Below are positions 21,983 through 32,825 of a stretch of 64,000 nucleotides of DNA, one piece after another. The stretch's first letter is position 1; every line of letters starts with the position of its first letter. A program made the position numbers and the translations under genes. The stretch comes from Toxorhynchites rutilus septentrionalis. Its lineage: Eukaryota > Arthropoda > Insecta > Diptera > Culicidae. The stretch spans positions 244,190,307-244,254,306 of the forward strand of contig NC_073746.1 of NCBI RefSeq assembly GCF_029784135.1, in the 5' to 3' direction. The notes beneath the pieces were generated by a model, which ran no database searches, had not been told where the DNA came from, and worked only from the letters and a program-made list of their open reading frames with translations.

Positions 21983-22140
21983 ATGGGTGGGTTATATCAA
22001 TCGTAAGGTTGGCGTAGGACTACCGTTGTCTTAGTAATCATTTGAGTGTATTGATATTGATTAAACCAGTGATTGAATGAAGAAAATCCCGAATTCTAAT
22101 GCTAATAAATCTCAATTTAGGTCAATTCATGCATTGTGAT
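21983..22140 (+). repeat. interspersed repeat family A, copy 2
   Basis: Starts ATGGGTGGGTTATATC and parallels 1255-1445 down to TCATGCATTGTGAT. It lies inside the hAT-type element and lacks the MITE fragment found in copy 1. Confidence 0.6.
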
Positions 22141-22879
22141 AGATTACTTTCTTCGTTGCAAGTCGTATGGCATGATACCTTGTTCATTTCATTCATTTCT
22201 CGTGGACTTCCTAAATAGGTAAACGCCAGAATGGCTAAACGATCAATGTATTTTACATTTCCCTCTGAATTTATTGCATCTCCCAAGTGTACGTACTTCT
22301 TGAACCGCAAACTTGCTTGTATGATTGAGCTTTAGGCACTCAGTTTTACTTTTGACATGTAAGTTGAACGCATATTGTTATCGACGTTATCGCAGCAAAT
22401 TGTTTTCAACATTTTGCCAAACGGTATACGTAGCAGTTCAGTGAGCTGAAGACATCAGAGGATATCTTCGAATAACCGAGCCAAAGCATTGTGTTCATAC
22501 CGCTTTTGAAGTCTGCACATATTCCGAAGTGTGAAGATGCATGTGGGCTCAAAAGTACCACGCATCTTGCATCTATTTCGCAATGCCGATTTCCCTAGGT
22601 TTATTGGTAGATAAATAAATAAAATGATGATGATGATGACCCACCTCACACCTCTACAACGGTCTGAACTGGCCGATTTATTTAATAGATAATATTTATG
22701 TTTAACCAAATTAAAATATCAGTACTGTAAAACAAAAATGAAAGCGAACTGACTCTGTTGCAGGCATGAATTTCTATTAATCGAACATTATAAATAGGCA
22801 AAAACTTTAAAAGAAAAACAATGGTCCTATCCGTATCGACATTATCATAATGAGAATCCCAACTTCAGACCCAAAGTTT

Positions 22880-22990
22880 TTTAAGGCATGTCAAGGAAAT
22901 TTCCAACCCGGGAAGATCCTTGACAGATTGGGAATCGAACCCAATATCTAAAAGTGTCTACTTAGAACATGATAGAGATCTGCCACATTC
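22880..22990 (-). mobile_element. tRNA-like SINE remnant
   Basis: On the minus strand a B-box-like TGGGTTCGATTCCC (22928-22941) is followed by an AGGATCTT and GGAAATTTCC tail like that of Feilai-type SINEs. The A box is not clear. Confidence 0.45.
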
Positions 22991-23228
22991 AGAAATACTC
23001 GATATAACCATCCTATAAAAAGATAGTCTATGACAATTCTGAATGAGCTATCCCCATTCCAGTTTGCACTTCAGACCCCACATAAAAATTTCATTATGTA
23101 TCAATGTTCTACCAGTATTCCCTTAACATAGTCCGGGCCCACCAAACGCGTGCGAGGCTCAAACTTTCGTAGACAACGCTTATTATATTTTTTTACAATA
23201 TACATTAACAAAACAACAACAAAAAAAA

Positions 23229-23635
23229 TCATCATCATCAGTGCGAACATGGTAGTTTAACCTGTAAATAAATTTTATTAATTTTAATCAATTGGAAACA
23301 TAAATGAATAATTTAGGAAAAAATTATAAAACCTGTTCAAAAAACAGATTTTACGTGTGAAATACACATTTTCTTAAACTCTGCCATTGTTGCCACACGT
23401 TAAATTTCTCTGGGCATCGAATTGAAGAAATTTATACCTTTATATAACAACGAGTTCTGCGACCTACTAAACATAAAGTTGGGCGTTCTTGCATCATTCG
23501 CGTTTCTTGAATTGTATCTATGAACATCACTTCCTCTTTCAATTCGATCACACAAATATCGAGGCAGCATATCGTTTAAAATTTTGAAAATGAACACCAT
23601 TGTCAAGTAATAATTCCTCTGCTTCACAGAAAGCC
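23229..23635 (-). pseudogene. LINE 3' fragment (RT C-terminal region)
   Basis: An open minus-strand frame (23627-23400) reads VFIFKILNDMLPRYLCDRI, HRYNSRNAN and INFFNSMPREI, the tail typical of CR1/Jockey/L2-type LINE ORF2 after the RT domain. About 170 bases of 3' UTR follow, ending in a GAT-repeat tail at 23229-23241. The 5' part is truncated. Confidence 0.65.
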
Positions 23636-23908
23636 ACTATAGTGGTTTTGAAATCTGTGATCGGGAAACTTATTCCGATCTTCAGAAAAGTATGTAAATT
23701 AGCAAATTAGCTGATGAGTGTATTATCATTCAAGCTCCAACGAATTTCAGAACGCAGCTAAACTTGCAACCTAAATGCAAGCTTGTTATGTTTGTTTGGA
23801 CTTGAATTTGATTATGACTTCATTTGTTCTACTAACAAGTTGCTTCACGTAATACAACTTATACAGTATCAAGACCCCAAGGGGTATCGACCACTTTGAG
23901 AAACCCTG

Positions 23909-25499
23909 CTTTAAACAGTCTACAAGTGTGAAATTGCTTGAATAAGCAGGTCAAATCACATTTCTGCTGCGTGAAATCGATGCACCAATCGTATGTTTGT
24001 TTCTTATCAATTGGAAAATATTGTTTATTAACTGTATTGAGCCGAATACGACCTCATAACGACATTTTCGAAACACTCAACTAAAAGAAGATTTTTTTAT
24101 AACCGTCGCTGTCGAACTGCCCGGATACATGCTACATACCAATTGACGAATTCGGAATTCTTCCACCGAGGAACATTTAATATTTTGTGGAATTAAAACA
24201 GAAAACGCAGTCGCTGTTCGCTGCACACTGTTTCAAATGCATCATCCATCAATGGCAATCAGCCTCGATTTCCTCATATGACAATGACAACTTTATTACA
24301 GACTTATACAACATATATACGACGCCGTCATATTTATTCATTTTATTCTCGTTGTATACTGCCGCGAAGGTGGTTTCCTTACCGCGCCTGAGTTGAGTTG
24401 TAACAGTTGCGATTGACCTTATCTCACTGGCTCGATTGCCCATTTTTAGAAGGAGTTTTCTTCCCTGCATGCTCTTTTACTCATAGTGTAACTGACTTGA
24501 ACGCAGCTGTTGTTGTGGGGTATTGTTAACACGCGACGACTAGTTTAGGACCTACTTAGTCTCCTGGACAAACGATTACTGGTGAATATTATCTCAGATT
24601 TTTTGAGTATTCGATGGCTAGAATTCGGTTTGAATTCGATCCGAACATAACAATCCAGAAAGTTGGGCTCTTCTATAGACAATGTCATATTTGTCGACAT
24701 TAGGACCTTGGACACTTTGAAGAATAAAATCAATAAGCATTAAACTATGTAATCGTGAACGTAATTTTTGGCGTACATTTTCTCCCGCAATGAACAGCAC
24801 TAATCGCTAAGTCCTTCGTGAATGTATAGGGAAATTAACCTTTATTGCACTTAACGATCCAAAGCGTAAACATTATACACATGTAAAGCTATTCTACTGA
24901 GTTCTACTGACAGATGATGATGTATCGAATATTTATTAATCTCAACATCAATCTTCATTATCATGTTCGCCGAGCAATGAACAGTTATTACTATGTGAGC
25001 TTAGATTGATCAGTAGACGAGTTGTTCAACTCCACGAATGTTGGATGATGAGAGACTGAATCCATCGAATCTTTAACGAAATATTTTTTGGGCACAGAGT
25101 GCGTTCCAGTCAATTAGGAATATATCACCAACAATCTTGTGGTTTGGAACGAAAAAGAAAACCAAGGTCTAGCATCTTGGCAGAAGGGTAAGATATTATC
25201 AAAAAGACGGGAAACGTTGATCATCAAATATGGATTTAATTATTTGTTTGTGTTCTTGTGCGCATCCACGAGTCAAGGAGAGAGGAGACCTCTTCGGTCC
25301 AGTTGGCATCGTTCGTTTATTCGCACACGTGTCCTCGAATGGAGTGAAGAGGGGATCCAGGTAGCAACGTATGCGCATTTATACGCTTTTTTCTCCCATT
25401 TATTAATTTCAATTCAACAGTGACTCTTCCATATTTGGTTTTAAACGTTACCCAACCTGTTCACCTCTGAACAGATTCGATTCCATTGAGAGTTTTCTT
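23909..25499. other. no gene recognised
   Basis: Unique-looking, moderately AT-rich sequence. It is probably intronic or intergenic; no ORF or repeat end stands out. Confidence 0.45.
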
Positions 25500-25870
25500 T
25501 TCATACCGCGGTTTCGCGCAGATCGCTTGCGCTTGTTGTGTGTGTACGCACTACTGCAAACCTGTTTGCGCGATACTTACGAGACTCACGATGCTCTCCT
25601 CCTCCCGGTGGGATTTGGGTCCGCTCGAACGATGTAATACATATGTGCAGGGGGAAAAGCGACAATGGCGACCCAATGGTTTTGAGTGGTTTTGGTCGCA
25701 CCGAAAGCGGAGCTTGGCCTTCAATCATTTGGCGGACACGAGTGTCACGACGACGAATGGAGGGATTCGCACGCGTAGATTTCCTGCCAAACATGGATCC
25801 TTTTGGTGCGCGCCGATTCCGATTGCGGAGGGGATGCTGATTCATAGCCTCAAAGCTGCTAATGCATTAA
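25500..25870 (-). promoter_or_regulatory. GC-rich block with a consensus minus-strand splice donor; candidate first exon or promoter
   Basis: This 370-bp block is clearly richer in G, C and CpG than its surroundings and has long open frames on both strands. On the minus strand GTGAGTCTC is followed by GTAAGTAT (donor at 25580), an ideal 5' splice site. A GC-rich leader ending in a perfect donor fits an untranslated or alternative first exon of a minus-strand transcript, conceivably Chd64. The minus-strand ORF (25845-25501) is Arg-rich and unrecognised. Confidence 0.35.
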
Positions 25871-26038
25871 TTGATCAATCTGAGTGTGACATGAGGCGCA
25901 CGTTCGATGTCAAAAGAGAACCGAATTATTAATTCGGTATTCCAAGTTAGGATACGGACGTGTGAAATCGATTTTACCTCGATATAGATTTGACCAAAAA
26001 TACTTTTTTATAACAAGAGCATGAAATAAGCAAAGTAG

Positions 26039-26400
26039 TGTAAATGATCTTGGTTTGTCCGATTTAGGGTTTTTTCACGCAACTAGTAAATGCAAATCGA
26101 TTTTTCTTCATGAAAATCACATATAATCAATACGAGTTTGGGTTTGTTGAAAAGCCGCAAGTCTCTAGTTGCTAATAGTACCATAAGGCGTTGAAATTAT
26201 TCAATTTTTTGTGTTTTTTAACGATTTTTCTCAAAAAGAAAATATGATCATGGTTCGTCCACCTCTGATCATGGTTTGTCCAAAAAATGATCATGGTTTG
26301 TCCAGTTTTAGGAATCACCATTTTTGAATGAAAAAAATCAATTTTTCAAGTAGATGTTACATTTCGTATTGCTTCAGTTTACTGTCATCATATTGATCGA
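26039..26400 (+). repeat. interspersed repeat family B, copy 2
   Basis: Parallels 15290-15705 and carries additional internal copies of ATGATCATGGTTTGTCC. It holds the empty target site (CTGTCATCATATTG) matching the MITE insertion in copy 1. Confidence 0.75.
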
Positions 26401-26704
26401 TTCATAATTTAGGCTTTTTTCAGAATATTGCGTTTTTTTGGGCATTTTTAAAGTGTATACCTCAACACACTCAACACAGAGAAACTTTATTTCTGCTTTG
26501 CGCGAAGGACACAACAAACAAACTGCAGGGGATGCCATAGAAATCATGTGGACAAAACAATATTAGTGAGTTGGACAACTCATGACCAGAATTCGGGTCA
26601 TCGAAATGCGTTAATCATCTGGTTTAGCTATGTAAATCTGATAAAAATGGTTTGCAAGCAAAACGTTCACAATATTTGGAAGTGTTATAATCCAAAAAAG
26701 GTCT

Positions 26705-26705
<1 letters not shown>

Positions 26706-26754
<49 letters not shown>

Positions 26755-26770
26755 TATAAAACATATATAT
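26706..26770. repeat. (TA)n microsatellite
   Basis: About 25 uninterrupted TA units followed by variant ATATAT words. Confidence 0.95.
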
Positions 26771-26937
26771 AAATGGATTTCTGTTTGTTTGTCTGTCTCT
26801 CTGTCTGTCTGATTCTTATGGACTCGGAAACTACTGAACCGATCAACATCAACATTGGTATGTAGGGGTTTTTGGAGCCGGGGAAGGTTTTCGTGATAGT
26901 TTGAGACCCCTCCCCGCTCTCTAAGGGCCATGAAAAT

Positions 26938-27285
26938 GAAACACAAATTTCTACATAACTCGAGAATTTATCAAGCAAATGAAACCAAATTTAGCATGTG
27001 GATGTTTTAGGGTACAATAAATGTTTTTACGGTGGTTAGACACTCCACTCCCCTCTTTAAGGGGGAGCTGCCATACAAATGAAAGACAAATTTCTGCATA
27101 ATTCGAAAATTAATCAGGCAAATGGAGCCAAATTTGCCATGCGAAGGTTCTAGGGGATACGAAACGTTTCTATGGTGAATAGACACTCCGCCCCTCTCTC
27201 TGAGGGAGGAGTGGACTGCCATACAAATGAAGCATACATTTCTGCATAATTCAAGAACTAATCAAGAAAACTGAACCAACAAAAA
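26938..27285 (+). repeat. tandem repeat, unit about 147 bp, about 2.4 copies
   Basis: Units start near 26938, 27082 and 27229 with ACAAATTTCT(A/G)CATAA. Each contains CAAATGGAACCAAATTT-like and TAGACACTCC words before CCATACAAATGAA. The array lies within the Helitron-like element. Confidence 0.75.
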
Positions 27286-28041
27286 AAAACATGTTAAATT
27301 TGAAAATTAAATAAATTTGATGTAAGCTATAGAAAACAGATATAATCAATAATAATGAAAACAGAATCCATTTCTATTCAGAGTGTAATTTTAAACAAGA
27401 CTAGCTTATTGGCTGACTAATTTGATATGTCGATCATCTGAATCGGTCCAGTAGATCAAAAGTTATGATTTTTTGTAGTGGAAAAAAATGGGAAAAAAAT
27501 GATTTTTCGGACCATTATCTTTGAAAAATAACTCAAAAACGAAAAAAACGCCTCCCTGGTTTCGAGATATGCTATGTGAAAAATTCTCAGCTTTCCAAAA
27601 AAAAAAAATAATATAGCGCCTTTGGTCCTGAGACCAAGAAAAGTATAAAAAACAAATACAATCATTAATAACAAAATCAAAATTGAAATTTGATTGGATT
27701 GCCCAATGTGTTGATCAGATCAAAATTCGAGAAAGGAATTGTCCGATTTAGGTCTGTCTTTATTCTATCATATTTTCTGCATCAAACATTTATTCCATGC
27801 AACGGAGAAACATGTTATTTGCAAGTGGTTGAAACGAGAATTGTGTCTGAAAAAAAAATCTGATTTTATAATAACGAGGTTTAGTAGAAGTACTAGAAAT
27901 TTTTAGTAAAAGGTAATTTTAAAAGGTAGATTAAAAGATCAATCAATGAACAGTTTGTTGATTAACGTGCGTTAATAAGAAAACGTGGATGTGATAACGA
28001 AAAAAAATTTGGGGCGAGACGAAGTTTGCCGGGTCAGCTAG

Positions 28042-28845
28042 TTTTATATAAAGCTCAATCATTGATTTTTCTTACAAACATTCGTATCTCGAAATCCATC
28101 AGCCTGATTAATGGTGTTGGAAAAAAACGAGCAAGTGTTTAAGCAATTTGATATATTTTTATTTCGAAAAAAGTTGCAGTACTCGTTCGCTGACTGGACT
28201 GGAAAGGCAACCCACTGAGGGGGACTTCAATGAAATGTTTGATTGGCACTGAAAAATAACTCGTGTGCTTGTGAATGTTACAGTTCGGGTATAAAGACAG
28301 TTGCCTGTACAGCGTCAAGCGTTTCTAAGTGCATTTTCGCAGCGTTAAACATCGTGAAATTGGATATACAAAAGGCTTCCACTTATACCGGTTAAAGAAC
28401 AGTTTAAAAAAACTGTTACCGAACGACTACTGTATTTGATTTTCCCAGAACTTTGTCGAATACCTTATTTTAATCAGACTTACTTTAAGCATTTTTTAAA
28501 ACTCCTTGTTCATGACAACTTAAACACCGTAGATCGCCATTCATTTTCTGAAACAGCAGGTTGACCACCCATGCTCTAGTACTTGTAAACTTCTATATTT
28601 TGAAGGGAAAAAGCAGCTAGCGCCTCTCAATAGTAATTCTAGGGCAGACATAACAAAAATCCTGCCACATTACTGCCCGGTCGCTAGGCATTTCACTACT
28701 CGAATGACCTGGTGACAGACTACCACTGAAAACCGGTTTTTGCTATGGAGGAGTATAATTCTGATGGTTTTTCATGGTGTTAGTTAGCTCTGAATGGCGT
28801 CAACTGACCGTTGAGAGTCTGGGTAGCCTTATAACGCACATACAA
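28042..28845. other. no gene recognised
   Basis: No motif, repeat boundary or supported ORF. Confidence 0.45.
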
Positions 28846-29170
28846 AAATGTTCCCTGCCTCTTCATCCTACTATCTGCGGTCGCGCCGAATGGGGCCAGC
28901 TGCATCTCTGTGCTCGTACAATGACAGAATTCCAACGGATTCCATAATGCACTCCGAGACCAAACGAGTGCTGGTGAGATGGGGCAACAGTGGCGCTATT
29001 TGCATTTCACTGCAGGCGCGGATGATTTCTCCCTTTCCGACGATTATTTGCTTGAAATAAGAGATGCTGCTCTCGATGACGACGATCTGTGTTTGCGAAG
29101 TTTGCTGTTTGTATCGACGATAAACTACCCAAACAAATACTGTCCCAAGAATGATGAGCAATCAGGCTGA
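28846..29170 (-). other. GC-rich block with overlapping ORFs on both strands, unidentified
   Basis: The minus strand is open for about 96 codons (29161-28871), starting with a hydrophobic stretch LLIILGTVFVWVVY, then basic RRYKQQ, as in a short single-pass membrane protein. There is no ATG at its head and a TGA sits immediately upstream. The plus strand is open from an ATG at 28979 for 63 codons. Base composition is coding-like but neither product is recognisable. It could be an exon, a UTR or chance. Confidence 0.25.
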
Positions 29171-29943
29171 ACTGGCTTGACAAGTATGCGACCACACGAC
29201 GATGGCGCAGCCACGCTGCCAGTATTCAAATGACACATTAATTAGATAATTAATTAACGTCTAAATAAAGAGTAAACCATTGAGCCCCACAGAAGCACAA
29301 CATCGGCTCGGTGCGCATAGTTTACCAAAGCTGTAGGCCGTGACGGGTGTGAAATTGAATTCCAGAACCTAATCTGGCTTCGGTGCTGCATGCGTTTGTG
29401 TTTTAAGTGCACTACCGACGACGACTTTGCTACTTTGTTTTATGCCCCAACAAGATTTATCATTTTACAGATGCACACTTTCTCCTTTACACAACTCACA
29501 TATGTTATTTGTGATAAATCGGACAATTTTGTTTTACCGTAGCATCATTGCCGTCAGGCATCAATTAGCCTCGGGTTAGCGACACCTGATTCGAGTATGC
29601 TCACGATGACCGAAACCACCGCCATTTTTGATCGGAGTGACTTCATCAATCGCGATTGGCGCGTTACAGAGACATACTGCCAGTTCGAATTGCCATAAAA
29701 GTTCGTGCAGTAGCAATGGATCGGCGTCATGAGGATGCGAGGATCAGCCAATACAAGGTTGAAGCGAATTCTATTTCAAAAACATTAACCACTAGTAATC
29801 AGACCGGCGCTAGCCGAAGTCTTATCTCGTAGATTGACAACGAAGATGATATTATATATTCCATATATTCAAGAGTTGACTACCTCTTCTTGATCACTAT
29901 TCAATGAACTTAATATACCAGGTGTGTAGATATTAGATATGAG
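29171..29943. other. no gene recognised
   Basis: One minus-strand frame (29751-29554) is open without a known domain; nothing else is supported. Confidence 0.4.
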
Positions 29944-30219
29944 TTAAGTGCACCCATGGCCGAGTGGTTAGGGTCTCACATTATCATGGCGGGTGTTCGG
30001 GTTCGATTCCCGTTCTGGCCGGGGGATTTTTCGTCAATGAAATTTCCTTCGACTGGAACTGTGGTCACGCGTATTCTAGAGCTTGCCCCTCGGAATACAT
30101 TCAAGGCGTGTTATTGGGCTAAAGAAATCTCAACTAAGTATTAATAAATGACGCTAGTTAATGCATACGTTGAGACGACAAAAGTTCCACAGGGAACGTT
30201 AATGCCATTCAAGAAGAAG
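29944..30219 (+). mobile_element. tRNA-derived SINE, copy B (near complete)
   Basis: A box ATGGCCGAGTGGTTAGGG and B box GGGTTCGATTCCC are intact. The body and AAGAAGAAG tail match the other copies. The target duplication is TAGATATGAG at 29934-29943 and 30220-30229. Intact promoter boxes mean polymerase III transcription is possible. Confidence 0.88.
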
Positions 30220-30305
30220 TAGATATGAGATCGGCATTATTAAACAGTTCTAACCGTTTGTTTTTAAATCAAATCGTTTATTTTTACAGGCTCAGTTTCA
30301 TAAGT

Positions 30306-31450
30306 TTAAAGAAGCCAAACTCCTATCTGTACTGTTACAAGTATATATAAACATTTTTCATTAATTCTAATGTTAATGAAGTAGAAAGCCGATACGGAGA
30401 CAATACGGAGACAAAGATACTGAATTCGCTCGAGATTAATGAGGTTTGTTTTGGCAGCTGATTGAAAACAGAAACTGCCATACTCCATCACTGAGAGAAT
30501 AGTTGTTCGATACAACATTATAAGATGTTCGAGATAGGCTCCCCACCAGGTATCGGTAATTGTACTGAGAAAGTTTATTCTTTGATGGCATTTTTTACTC
30601 AGATACCTAATATGGGACCCGTAAATACATTTGGAGTCGAACCTGACCTCAAGATACTTGAATGACATAGCATGAGTGATCGGTTTACCCATAAGTTGAA
30701 GCTTTGGTTTTGCTGGTCTATGCTTCTTAGAAAAAAACACCATCTCTGTTTTCTCCGTGGAGAATTCAATCCCTAGCCCTATGGCCCAGGTTGAAAAAGT
30801 GTTCAAAGTATTTTGTATTTTGGTTTCTTGCAGGTCGGATTCTTTTGATCCTACGACAGACACCACTCCATCATCTGCAAGTTGTCTTAAGCTACAATTT
30901 TGTGTAAGGCAATTGTCAATGTCGCTTACATAGAAGTTTTGTACAACTTCTATGTAAGCGACATTGACAATTGCCTTACACAAAATTGTAGCTTAAACAG
31001 GAGCCCTGAGGGAGGCCCATGTAAAAGACCCGACTCACTGCCGAATCTCCGTGAGAAAAAATCAAATGTTTCTCACGAAGCAAGTTATATAACATTTTAT
31101 TCAATAGAGGCGGCAGACCCCGAGACTGTTATTTGTCTGACAAAACCTCTATTGAAACAGAATCAAAGGTCCCCTTTATGTCCAAGAATACTGAAACCAT
31201 TTGTTTTCTTTCGGCGTAAGCCATTTGAATTTCTGAAGAAAGCAACGCAAGACAATCATTTATTTTTGAACTGATTCTCAAGGGCTAAATACGTTTGAAA
31301 ATTTTCAGGGGTTCCACGTTTCATAAATGCTTCAAATGCATTCGATTTTTCTACATAAAGCTTGGAACACTGACTATCCCACCATGGATTGGAAGGCCTT
31401 CGGCGAATAGTGGAACCTGGGATGAGTTTCGTTTGAGCGCAGGGATCAAC
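30306..31450 (-). pseudogene. I-type LINE ORF2 fragment, antisense (RT part)
   Basis: The minus strand encodes the same family as the LINE at 33433-38611: RRRPSNPWWDSQCSKLYVE (linker after the endonuclease, about 31400), NDCLALL-like and GLPQGS-like segments, then VSDIDNCL and the RT active site LADDGVVS (about 30870). The frame closes at 30306. There is an internal deletion near 31270, frameshifts, and a 52-bp inverted duplication at 30887-30996. With 32826-33432 and 38617-39010 it forms one older, disrupted copy. Confidence 0.82.
30887..30996. repeat. perfect 52-bp inverted repeat with 6-nt spacer
   Basis: Arms 30887-30938 and 30945-30996 pair without mismatch around TTGTAC. The right-hand arm is the original LINE RT sequence inverted. 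The sequence has probably arisen by a template switch during replication, as the flanks share TTAAGC. Confidence 0.95.
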
Positions 31451-31620
31451 GTGAGTCAGACGAAAAGCTCATCTTTGGTCCCCTAGCTCGGTCAGGGCTT
31501 AACGTTTTAAATAAGCCGGAAGAACTAGTGTATACTCGACAGGAAGAGGCAGAGTTGTTTGATTAAGTATCGTAAATGAAGCGCTGGGCGGTCTTACGGA
31601 AGTTGGCCGGAACCTGAACC

Positions 31621-32224
31621 ATGACCGTTGAAAAGATGTATATCTGCGTGTTATTTTACTTTTTCGTGGCTTCGGGAGTCGTCTGTCTCTCTATTTTGGC
31701 CATTCGCCCAAAAGTTTTCTATCGGGCGCTGGGGAATGTTGGGAAGGTCGGTGGTCTTCGCGATAATGTTTATCTCCAGCCGATCCATCCTCCAGTGATC
31801 CCTTCATGTCTGTCAGAGAAGGACCTTCTTCGAGAACTTGATGTGAATGATATATTCGACGTCATCGCTTACCTTCTTCTTCTTCTTCTTCTTCTTCTTC
31901 TTCAATGGCACTAACGTTCCTAGAGGAACTTCGCCGTCTCAACGTAGTATTACTTGCGTCATTTTTTATTAGTACTTAGTTGAGATTTCTATGCCAAATA
32001 ACACGCCTTGAATGCATTCTGAGTGGCAACCTCTAGAATACGCGTGATCACAGTGCAAGTCGGAGGAAATTTCTTTGACGAAAAATTCCCCCGACCAGAA
32101 CGGGAATCGAACCCGAACACCCGGCATGTTAGTTATGACGCTAACCACTCGGCCACGGGAGCACAATCGCAATCGCATCGCTTACCTGGGGAACGTAAAG
32201 TACGGTCCCCTGCCATTCGTTGAA
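31621..32224 (+). pseudogene. unidentified membrane-protein C-terminus interrupted by a SINE
   Basis: The frame reads MTVEKMYICVLFYFFVASG with one clear transmembrane segment, then RPKVFYRALGNVGKVGG and LSEKDLLRELDVNDIFDVI. Without the SINE the frame continues AYLGNVKYGPLPFVEY and stops at about 32224. The clean continuation across the SINE suggests real former coding sequence. A TGA lies just upstream of the ATG, so the start is uncertain and this may be a terminal exon or a retrocopy. I do not recognise the family. Confidence 0.35.
31873..32175 (-). mobile_element. tRNA-derived SINE, copy C
   Basis: Read on the minus strand: TGTGCTCCCGTGGCCGAGTG (A box), GGGTTCGATTCCC (B box), the shared body, then an (AAG)n tail. 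Duplication CATCGCTTAC at 31863-31872 and 32176-32185. It interrupts the membrane-type ORF. Confidence 0.88.
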
Positions 32225-32825
32225 TACTAGCATCAAGTACGTCTCGTCTTTCATTATGAGTACAAAAAGAAGTTTTTCACTTCTTTCGCCGGAAAGAAGT
32301 GTTTTACCAGTAACCTCAAGCTACTTCTTCTGGGCGATTGCCTGCTGCTCAGATACGGCCGGTATCGTCTGACGCTTCCGCATAAAATGTCCATTTTGGC
32401 CAGATTCTTCTCCACCGTTTGGCTGGTTGCTTCGATCTCCCGGCTTAAGGAGCGGCAAAGAGATGATATTGTAAATACCAGATCGGCTATATCTGGCGGA
32501 CACAAAGTGCCTCAGGATGTCCAACTCCTTCGCTGTGGGATGGAGCTTGCAGTATGGAAAAATCATCAAGTTGCTTGACAGTGCTGCTGCTGCGAATCAA
32601 CAGCCTTGAATCATTTTTGTTGTACACTTAATAAACGCTCTGATTGAGCGAGTGATTTTCGGGCGTAAACAAAATCTAAACCACCGAAAAATCACAACTA
32701 AGTGCCGATGATCAGAAAGAAATAATACGTATCAGTTTAGACTCGCTAAACTATGGTTTATGTTCACGTAACGTATATACATAACGTTTTGTTTTTGTGT
32801 CCCGCGTTAAACCTCTGACCATCTG

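Larger units (their letters stand above)
21619..23908. mobile_element. 2.29-kb hAT-type element without transposase
   Basis: The left end CAGGGGTTCTCAAACTG and inverted right end CAGGGTTTCTCAAAGTG are flanked by an exact 8-bp duplication CTTTAAAC at 21611-21618 and 23909-23916. Eight-base duplications and CAGNGNTTCTC-like ends are typical of hAT elements. The interior has no transposase and instead holds a copy of repeat A, a tRNA-like piece and a LINE 3' fragment. The element may have been filled by later insertions. Confidence 0.88.
26706..28041 (+). mobile_element. Helitron-like element with internal tandem repeats
   Basis: Starts with a (TA)n tract, then TGTCTGTCTGATTCTTA and GGAAACTACTGAACCGATC, and ends GACGAAGTTTGCCGGGTCAG followed by CTAG and T (28038-28042). 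These 5' and 3' words match a widespread non-autonomous insect element that I associate with Helitrons. The CTAG-T end fits a Helitron, but no clear terminal hairpin is visible. No Rep/helicase ORF is present. Confidence 0.5.
31451..32825. other. 1.37-kb insertion splitting the older LINE copy, source unknown
   Basis: The older LINE copy stops matching near 32826 and resumes near 31450, between residues that are adjacent in the complete LINE. The intervening DNA includes the membrane-type ORF at 31621 and SINE C. No terminal inverted repeats were recognised. Confidence 0.6.

Noticed and set aside
25486..25932. 148-codon plus-strand gene
   Set aside because: No recognisable motif, and the long frame is expected in a GC-rich block. 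The strong donor is on the other strand.
26548..26978. ORFs with repeated Tyr-Ile across this region
   Set aside because: They are translations of the (TA)n microsatellite.
29944..30020. tRNA gene called from intact A and B boxes
   Set aside because: The sequence is the head of a SINE with a shared non-tRNA body, tail and target duplication; four copies exist in the window.
31621..31914. Innexin or ionotropic-receptor C-terminus
   Set aside because: Only a hydrophobic segment is suggestive; no diagnostic motif of either family could be matched, so it is left unnamed.
32176..32195. Second recursive splice site (CAG/GTAAGC on the minus strand)
   Set aside because: The bases upstream are not pyrimidine-rich, and the motif falls in the SINE target duplication.
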